Shown here: in pieces, positions 25,947 to 32,030 of the stretch
Numbering within the stretch: the stretch's first letter is position 1
Layout: every line of letters begins with the position of its first letter
From: Burkholderiaceae bacterium
GTDB taxonomy: Bacteria > Pseudomonadota > Gammaproteobacteria > Burkholderiales > Burkholderiaceae_C
Direction of reading: 5' to 3'
Length of the DNA: 32,030 nt
Assembly (NCBI GenBank): GCA_022072045.1
Contig: JAJVIL010000130.1
Span: 1 to 32,030, forward strand
The notes under the pieces: model-generated
Told to the model about the DNA's origin: nothing
The model's input: the letters and a program-made list of their open reading frames with translations, nothing else
Databases searched by the model: none
Program-made: the position numbers and the translations under genes

Positions 25947-25969
25947 CACAATCAGGGTGCCCGGGCACC
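25947..25969 (+). promoter_or_regulatory. Candidate msrA promoter with adjacent 14-bp palindrome
   Basis: CACAAT (25947-25952) could be a -10. Four nucleotides later comes a perfect palindrome, GGTGCCCGGGCACC (25956-25969), at the expected transcript start, where a repressor site or leader hairpin could act. The rest of the 191-nt gap from 25815 shows nothing else definite. Confidence 0.35.
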
Positions 25970-26005
25970 GGGCATCGACGATGTGCGCAACTTGGAGGTC
26001 TCAAC

Positions 26006-26539
26006 GTGGCGATCGACACCATCACGCTGGCTGGCGGCTGCTTCTGGTGCTTGGAGGCGGTGTACGAGCGCGTCGACGGCGTCGACGCCGTGGAGTCGGG
26101 CTACAGCAATGGGCACGTCAGACAACCGAGCTACCAGCAAGTGTGCGCAGGCGATACCGGACACGCCGAAGTGGTGAAGGTGCAGTTCGACGATACCAAG
26201 CTGACGCTGCGCGACGTGCTGGAGATCTTCTTCTCGATCCACGACCCGACGACCTTGAACCGGCAGGGCAACGACCTGGGCTCGCAGTACCGCTCAGCCA
26301 TCTACTACCACGACGACGCTCAGCTCGGCGAGGCGCAGGCCGTGATCGACGAGGTCAATGCCGAGTTGAAAGGGCGCGTCGTCACCGAGCTGAAGCCGGT
26401 CGACAACTACTGGCGTGCCGAGGAGTACCACCAGCACTATTTCGAACGCAACCCCAACCAGGGCTATTGCGCGATGGTGGTCGGCCCGAAGGTCGCCAAG
26501 TTCCGCAAGACCTTCGCGTCGCGTCTGCGCAAGGCCTGA
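26006..26539 (+). CDS. msrA: Peptide-methionine (S)-S-oxide reductase MsrA
   Basis: The protein has 177 residues from a GTG with GGAGG 7 nt upstream. The catalytic motif GGCFWCLEAVY places the nucleophile at Cys12. YSNGHVRQPSYQQVCAGDTGHAEVV and FFSIHDPTTLNRQGNDLGSQYRS-type segments are MsrA signatures. It reduces methionine S-sulfoxide in proteins with thioredoxin as donor, repairing oxidative damage. The sequence lacks an MsrB domain and has no signal peptide, so it acts in the cytoplasm. It converges on pdxH with a 14-bp gap. Confidence 0.96.
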   Translation: MAIDTITLAGGCFWCLEAVYERVDGVDAVESGYSNGHVRQPSYQQVCAGDTGHAEVVKVQFDDTKLTLRDVLEIFFSIHDPTTLNRQGNDLGSQYRSAIYYHDDAQLGEAQAVIDEVNAELKGRVVTELKPVDNYWRAEEYHQHYFERNPNQGYCAMVVGPKVAKFRKTFASRLRKA

Positions 26540-26553
26540 ACCGCGGCCTGCGC

Positions 26554-27195
26554 TCAGGGCGCCAGCCGCTGGCGCAGCCAACGTCCTGCGTCGAGCGTGT
26601 AGCGCACCCGATCGTGCAGGCGGCTCTTGCGACCTTGCCAGAACTCCCAGCGGTCGGGCGCCAGGCGGTAGCCGCCCCAATGCGCGGGCCGAGGTGGGTG
26701 CAGCCCATGCTTGGCCGCCACCTTGGCCGCGTTGGCCACCAGCACCGCGCGCGAGGCGATGGGTTCGCTCTGCGGCGACGCCCAGGCCCCGATGCGCGAG
26801 TCGAGTGGACGGCTGGCGTAGTACGCGTCGGATTCGGCGTCCGACACCTTCTCGACCCGGCCCTCGATCCGCACCACGCGCTCGAGTTCGACCCAATGAA
26901 ACTGCAGCGCGGCGTAAGCCTGCCGCGCCAGCTCACGGCCTTTGCGGCTGTCGTAGTTCGTGTACCACACGAGCCCGCGCGCATCGAGCCCCTTGATCAG
27001 CACGACGCGCGTCGACGGGCGGCCGTCGGCGCCCACCGTGGCCAGCGTCATCGCGTTGGGCTCGGGAAGCTGCGCCTTGATGGCCTGTTCGAGCCAGGTC
27101 TCGAACTGCCGCAACGGATCTTCGGCACACGAGGATTCGTCGAGCTCGCCGCGCTCGTAGCTCTTGCGCAATTCGGCCAGCGCCAGCTTGTCCAT
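26554..27195 (-). CDS. pdxH: Pyridoxamine 5'-phosphate oxidase
   Basis: The protein has 213 residues from the ATG at 27195, close to the usual 215-220. It is an FMN enzyme that oxidises pyridoxine or pyridoxamine phosphate to pyridoxal phosphate. Landmarks are [20 protein letters not shown] (FMN site), FYTNY-like [44 protein letters not shown] and [20 protein letters not shown], followed by RLAP at the end. A GTG five codons upstream is possible, but the ATG follows CATACTCGCCGC, a leaderless-type arrangement. It is divergent from the nucleotidyltransferase gene; the 161-nt gap between them shows no clear promoter for the latter. Confidence 0.95.
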   Translation of the reverse strand: MDKLALAELRKSYERGELDESSCAEDPLRQFETWLEQAIKAQLPEPNAMTLATVGADGRPSTRVVLIKGLDARGLVWYTNYDSRKGRELARQAYAALQFHWVELERVVRIEGRVEKVSDAESDAYYASRPLDSRIGAWASPQSEPIASRAVLVANAAKVAAKHGLHPPRPAHWGGYRLAPDRWEFWQGRKSRLHDRVRYTLDAGRWLRQRLAP

Positions 27196-27201
27196 GCGGC
27201 G

Positions 27202-27207
27202 AGTATG
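27202..27207 (-). promoter_or_regulatory. Candidate -10 of pdxH at leaderless distance
   Basis: CATACT on the minus strand lies 6 nt before the pdxH ATG. The CGCCGC spacer is identical to that before ribE. No -35 match is visible. Confidence 0.3.
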
Positions 27208-27356
27208 CACGTTGGCGTCGCCTCGGGGCTGCTCCCTACGTGGAACGCCCTAAGTGAAGCTCCCACTGTCTCGGCGCGAGGCGTGACACGATGCTCTGCG
27301 GGTCCGCAACCTGCGCGAGCCAATGAGGGGTGGCGCGCGCGGCAGGGCCAACTGGC

Positions 27357-27977
27357 ATGGAAAAGCTCCCGACCGTCATCGTGTTGGCTGCCGGCCGCGG
27401 CAGTCGCTTCAAGGCGCCCGAACACAAGCTGCTTCAGCCCTTCGGCTCGTCCACCGTGCTCGGTACGGCGCTCGAACACGTGATCGAGACCGGCCTCCCG
27501 CTGCGCGTCATCACCACCGAGGCGGTCGCTGCCGAGGCACGGCGACACGTCGCGCAGCGCGACATCATCGAGTTGCCGGCGGCCACCGGGCGAAGCGGCG
27601 AGGCGCTCGGCATGGGCTTCTCGATCGCCAGCGGCGTGGCCGCCAGCCCAGACGCGAACGGCTGGTTGATCCTGCCGGCCGACATGCCGTCGGTGAAGCC
27701 GGCCACGCTGCTCGCGGTGGCCGACCGCGTGCCTCAGCACGCGGTGGTGTACGCCCAGCACACCGGGCGGCGCGGCCATCCGGTGGGCTTTGCCGCCGAG
27801 CTGTATTCGGAGCTGGTGCTGCTGTCGGGCGACGAGGGTGCGCGCCGCCTGGTGGCGCGTTATCCGTCGGTGGGCGTCGAGGTCGACGATCCAGGGGTGT
27901 TGATCGACGTCGACACGCTCGACGACCTGGCCGCGCTGCACGCGGGCGTGCCGGGCCAGACGCGCGCGCCACAGTAG
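27357..27977 (+). CDS. MobA/MocA-like nucleotidyltransferase (NTP transferase family)
   Basis: The protein has 206 residues from the ATG at 27357 (a GTG at 27330 would add nine). The N-terminus VIVLAAGRGSRFKAPEHKLL is the nucleotide-binding loop of this family. LILPADMPSVKPATL holds the metal-binding Asp, and GRRGHPVGFAAELYSELVLLSG is the substrate region typical of MocA, the molybdenum cofactor cytidylyltransferase, and relatives. No xdhC or molybdenum enzyme gene lies nearby, so whether it makes MCD cofactor or another nucleotide conjugate is open. It converges on the hydrolase gene with a 13-bp gap. Confidence 0.85.
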   Translation: MEKLPTVIVLAAGRGSRFKAPEHKLLQPFGSSTVLGTALEHVIETGLPLRVITTEAVAAEARRHVAQRDIIELPAATGRSGEALGMGFSIASGVAASPDANGWLILPADMPSVKPATLLAVADRVPQHAVVYAQHTGRRGHPVGFAAELYSELVLLSGDEGARRLVARYPSVGVEVDDPGVLIDVDTLDDLAALHAGVPGQTRAPQ

Positions 27978-27990
27978 GCCAAGCGGGATT

Positions 27991-28848
27991 TCATTGCGCG
28001 GGGGCGGGGTCGAGCGGCAGGCCGAACAGCGAGTGCATGGCCTCGCGCACCTGGTCGCTGACCATGGCCTGCGCGTTGTGGTGGGTGCCGTCGTCGGCCA
28101 GGATAAAGCGCTTCGGCCCGCGCGCCCGCTCGTACAGCGCGCGACCGAGTTCGGGCCGGATCATGCGGTCGTTCGCGCCGTGCACCACCAGCAGGGGTGA
28201 GCCGACGGCTGCAATGCGCCGCGCGGCATCGAAGCGTTGCGTGATGAACGGCTGCAGCGGCAGCCACCCGAAGGGCATCGTCGCGAAGACGTCGGGTACC
28301 GAGGTGAAGGCGCCTTCGACGACGATGCCCGCTTCGTCGTCGACCTCGGCGGCGAGGTGGATCGCGATCGCCGCGCCGAGCGAATGCCCGTAGATCAGGC
28401 GTGGCCGCGACGGGTATTGGGCGCGCAGCCAATCCCACGCGGCGCGCGCGTCTTCGTATGCCGTGCGCTCGGAGGGCAGTGCGTCGGTGCTGCGGCCGAA
28501 GCCGCGGTAGTCGACGCCCAGTACCGAGACCCCCAGCGCATGAAGCCGTCGCATGCGAAACGAGCTGCTCGTCACGCCCCAGCGAGCGCCGTGCAAATAC
28601 AGCATCACCGGTGTCGCGTCGTCAGGCTGCGGCAGCCACAGTGCATGCAGCGTCACGGCTGCCCCGCCGCCGGGTGGCGTGAACTCGATCGAGCGCTCGT
28701 CCATGCCGGTCGACGATGCACCGCGCCACTCGGTCTTGCTCGGCTGGAAGATCCACCTGCGCTGCTGTTCGTCGAGCACCGCACAGCCGGCCGTGACGAG
28801 CACGGCAGCCGTCGCGAGCCCGATGATCCAGCGCAGCCACCTCGACAC
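27991..28848 (-). CDS. Alpha/beta hydrolase, probable lipoprotein
   Basis: The protein has 285 residues from a GTG with GGAGG 5 nt upstream. The N-terminus RWIIGLATAAVLVTAGC ends in a lipobox-like VTAGC (Cys22), so it is probably exported and anchored. The hydrolase core shows LYLHGARWG (oxyanion region), GVDYRGFGRS, nucleophile elbow GHSLGAA (Ser156), an acidic residue in GANDRMI (Asp227) and a His in DGTHHN (about 256), a complete triad. It resembles the BEM46/YfhR-type group of serine hydrolases; the substrate is unknown. It begins 15 nt after the mutL stop, so it is probably expressed with mutL. Confidence 0.85.
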   Translation of the reverse strand: MSRWLRWIIGLATAAVLVTAGCAVLDEQQRRWIFQPSKTEWRGASSTGMDERSIEFTPPGGGAAVTLHALWLPQPDDATPVMLYLHGARWGVTSSSFRMRRLHALGVSVLGVDYRGFGRSTDALPSERTAYEDARAAWDWLRAQYPSRPRLIYGHSLGAAIAIHLAAEVDDEAGIVVEGAFTSVPDVFATMPFGWLPLQPFITQRFDAARRIAAVGSPLLVVHGANDRMIRPELGRALYERARGPKRFILADDGTHHNAQAMVSDQVREAMHSLFGLPLDPAPAQ

Positions 28849-28863
28849 CGCGGCCTCCGAGGA

Positions 28864-30627
<1,764 letters not shown>

Positions 30628-30636
30628 GGGCGTGCG

Positions 30637-30642
30637 ATTGTA
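30637..30642 (-). promoter_or_regulatory. Candidate -10 of mutL
   Basis: TACAAT on the minus strand lies 9 nt before the mutL ATG, giving a 5' leader of only a few nucleotides. The dedA candidate -10 lies 24 bp away on the other strand, so the two promoters would overlap. Confidence 0.45.
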
Positions 30643-30666
30643 GGAGTCCGGCCAGGCACGCGCCCG

Positions 30667-30672
30667 GATAAT
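30667..30672 (+). promoter_or_regulatory. Candidate -10 of dedA
   Basis: GATAAT lies 8 nt before the dedA GTG. A transcript from it would begin at or beside the start codon. No -35 hexamer is seen at the right distance. Confidence 0.35.
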
Positions 30673-30680
30673 GGCCGCCG

Positions 30681-31358
30681 GTGGAGATCGCTGGCTTCCT
30701 GATCGATTTCGTGCTGCACGTCGACGCGCACCTGCGCGAGTTCGTCGAGCAGTACGGCGGCTGGGTCTACGCGCTGCTGTTCCTGATCGTGTTCGTCGAG
30801 ACGGGCCTGGTGGTGATGCCTTTCCTGCCGGGCGACTCGCTGCTGTTCATCGTCGGGGCGCTGTGTGGGACCGGGCTGATGGACTACTCGCTGGCGGTGC
30901 CCCTGCTGATCGGCGCCGCGGTGCTCGGCAACCAGACCAACTACACGATCGGGGCGGCGATCGGGCCGCGCGTGTTTCGCTGGGAGCACTCGCGCCTGTT
31001 CAACAAGCACGCGTTCGAGCGGGCGCATGCGTTCTACGAGGACTACGGCGGCATCACGCTGGTGGCGGCGCGCTTCCTGCCGTTCCTGCGCACGTTCGCG
31101 CCATTCGTCGCCGGGGTGGCGCGCATGACGCGCGCCAAGTTCACGCTCTATGACGTGACCGGCGGCTCGCTGTGGGTGGTGTCGATCGTCACCGCCGGCT
31201 ACTTCTTCGGTCACCTCGACTGGGTGCAGACCCACATGAGCACGATCATCTGGGCGATGATCGTGCTGCCGGGCGTGCTCGCGCTCGCCGGCGCGTGGCG
31301 CGCCAGGCGGGCGAAGACGCACGCGCCGCCCGGGGCGGGCGCGACGCTGAAACGCTGA
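30681..31358 (+). CDS. DedA family membrane protein
   Basis: The protein has 225 residues with four or five hydrophobic helices. FLIVFVETGLVVMPFLPGDSLLFIVGAL carries the family's Glu (Glu40) and PGDS motif (50-53). RFLPFLRTFAPFVAGVARM is the conserved Arg/Pro-rich re-entrant segment, and GGSLWVVSIVTAGYFFG follows. DedA proteins are inner-membrane flippases or transporters linked to undecaprenyl phosphate recycling and proton gradient homeostasis. The GTG is the only start that gives the complete first helix. It is divergent from mutL and converges on the amidase gene with a 7-bp gap. Confidence 0.92.
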   Translation: MEIAGFLIDFVLHVDAHLREFVEQYGGWVYALLFLIVFVETGLVVMPFLPGDSLLFIVGALCGTGLMDYSLAVPLLIGAAVLGNQTNYTIGAAIGPRVFRWEHSRLFNKHAFERAHAFYEDYGGITLVAARFLPFLRTFAPFVAGVARMTRAKFTLYDVTGGSLWVVSIVTAGYFFGHLDWVQTHMSTIIWAMIVLPGVLALAGAWRARRAKTHAPPGAGATLKR

Positions 31359-31365
31359 GGCCGAT

Positions 31366-32030
31366 CTACAGCACGCGCTGCCGCGCACGCGGCGGGTGCT
31401 TCGTGAAGTAGCGTCGCATCGCGGTGACCAGCGCATCGACCAGCTTGTTCTGGTACTTGGCGCTGCGCAGCAGGCGCTCTTCCTCCGGGTTGGAGATGAA
31501 CGCGGTTTCGACCAGCACCGACGGGATGTCGGGCGCCTTCAACACCGCGAAGCCGGCCTGCTCGACCCGGCCCTTGTGCAGGTGACCGACGCGGCCGATG
31601 TGCTGCAGGATCTCGCCGCCGACGCGCAGGCTGTCCTTGATCTGCGCGGCGGTGCTCATCTCGATCATCGCGCGCAGCACCTGGGCGTCTTTCACTGCGC
31701 GCTGATTGACGCCGCCCACCAGGTCGGCGCGGTTCTCCTTGTCGGCGATCCAGCGCGCAGCGGCGCTGGTGGCGCCACGAGGCGACAGCGCGAACACCGA
31801 TGCGCCGCGCGCGCGTGGCGTCATGAAAGCGTCGGCGTGGATCGACACGAACAGATCGGCCTGCACGCGTCGCGCCTTGCGCACGCGGTCGTGCAGCGGC
31901 ACGAAGAAGTCGGCGTCGCGCGTCAGCATCGCGCGCAGGCCGGGCAGGGCGTTGAGCCGTTCGCGCAAGCGCAGCGCCACCGCGAGCACGACATCCTTCT
32001 CGCGCAGGCCGGTCGGTCCGATCGCGCCCG
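31366..32030 (-). CDS. N-acetylmuramoyl-L-alanine amidase, AmiC/AmiB type (5' end missing)
   Basis: About 221 residues of the C-terminal part are visible; the frame is open to the right edge and reads GAIGPTGLREKDVVLAVALR there. This is the Amidase_3 catalytic domain: LTRDADFFVPLHDRVRKAR, DLFVSIHADAF (zinc His) and SVLVETAFISNPEEE (catalytic Glu). The first zinc ligands, the AMIN domain and the signal peptide should lie outside the window. These enzymes cut the amide bond between muramic acid and the peptide, splitting daughter cells. Near mutL, as in other proteobacteria, though dedA lies between. Confidence 0.93.
   Translation of the reverse strand, partial: GAIGPTGLREKDVVLAVALRLRERLNALPGLRAMLTRDADFFVPLHDRVRKARRVQADLFVSIHADAFMTPRARGASVFALSPRGATSAAARWIADKENRADLVGGVNQRAVKDAQVLRAMIEMSTAAQIKDSLRVGGEILQHIGRVGHLHKGRVEQAGFAVLKAPDIPSVLVETAFISNPEEERLLRSAKYQNKLVDALVTAMRRYFTKHPPRARQRVL

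Overview
The window is about 32 kb of very GC-rich DNA, densely packed with genes and containing no mobile element. Gene content and order (ribD-ribE-ribBA-ribH-nusB-aminotransferase, glyA-nrdR, ybgC-tolQRA, and an AmiC-type amidase near mutL) point to a betaproteobacterium of the order Burkholderiales, probably in the Rubrivivax/Leptothrix/Methylibium neighbourhood. That placement is inferred from gene content, not from a search. Both edges cut through genes: a hydantoinase/5-oxoprolinase-type fusion at the left and an N-acetylmuramoyl-L-alanine amidase at the right.

Layout. 1-3344 (+): HyuA-HyuB fusion, followed by a 36-bp tandem repeat that copies its tail and stop codon. 3470-4677 (+): FAD-dependent oxidoreductase with a possible 15-codon leader peptide. 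4691-7185 (-): ybgC-tolQ-tolR-tolA of the cell-envelope Tol system, without tolB-pal behind it. 7226-9183 (-): a transmembrane Hanks-type Ser/Thr kinase with a PEGA-like tail and a small TPR-like lipoprotein. 9290-15239 (-): riboflavin synthesis (ribD, ribE, a RibB with a degenerate RibA domain, ribH), nusB, an aminotransferase and one gene of unknown function. 15263-20169 (-): six type IV minor pilin genes (fimT-like, pilE, a second fimT-like, pilW, pilX and an extended pilV). 20301-23122 (-): a lytic transglycosylase, then glyA preceded by a clear ZTP (pfl-motif) riboswitch, then nrdR. 23229-24803 (+): a UbiD-family decarboxylase followed by a hairpin-rich stretch ending in an intrinsic terminator. 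24993-32030: YdcF-like DUF218 protein, MsrA, PdxH, a MobA/MocA-like nucleotidyltransferase, a lipoprotein-like alpha/beta hydrolase, MutL with the endonuclease motif, DedA and the partial amidase.

How the parts fit. Most genes are housekeeping: one-carbon and purine balance (ZTP switch and glyA), flavin synthesis, envelope maintenance, oxidative repair and mismatch repair. The minor pilin cluster is the most distinctive block. Its first FimT carries a C-terminal GRVR motif of the kind linked to DNA binding in natural transformation, while its paralogue in the same operon has GVPS at the matching place.

A recurring sequence pattern is a -10-like hexamer only 6-10 nt upstream of the start codon with no ribosome binding site (ribBA, ribE, ribD, mutL, pdxH, pilE, ubiD, dedA and the leader ORF). 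It suggests frequent leaderless or near-leaderless transcripts. No wholly new multi-gene system is evident. The best leads are the paired FimT proteins, the leaderless-start pattern, the riboswitch and the candidate small RNA after ubiD.
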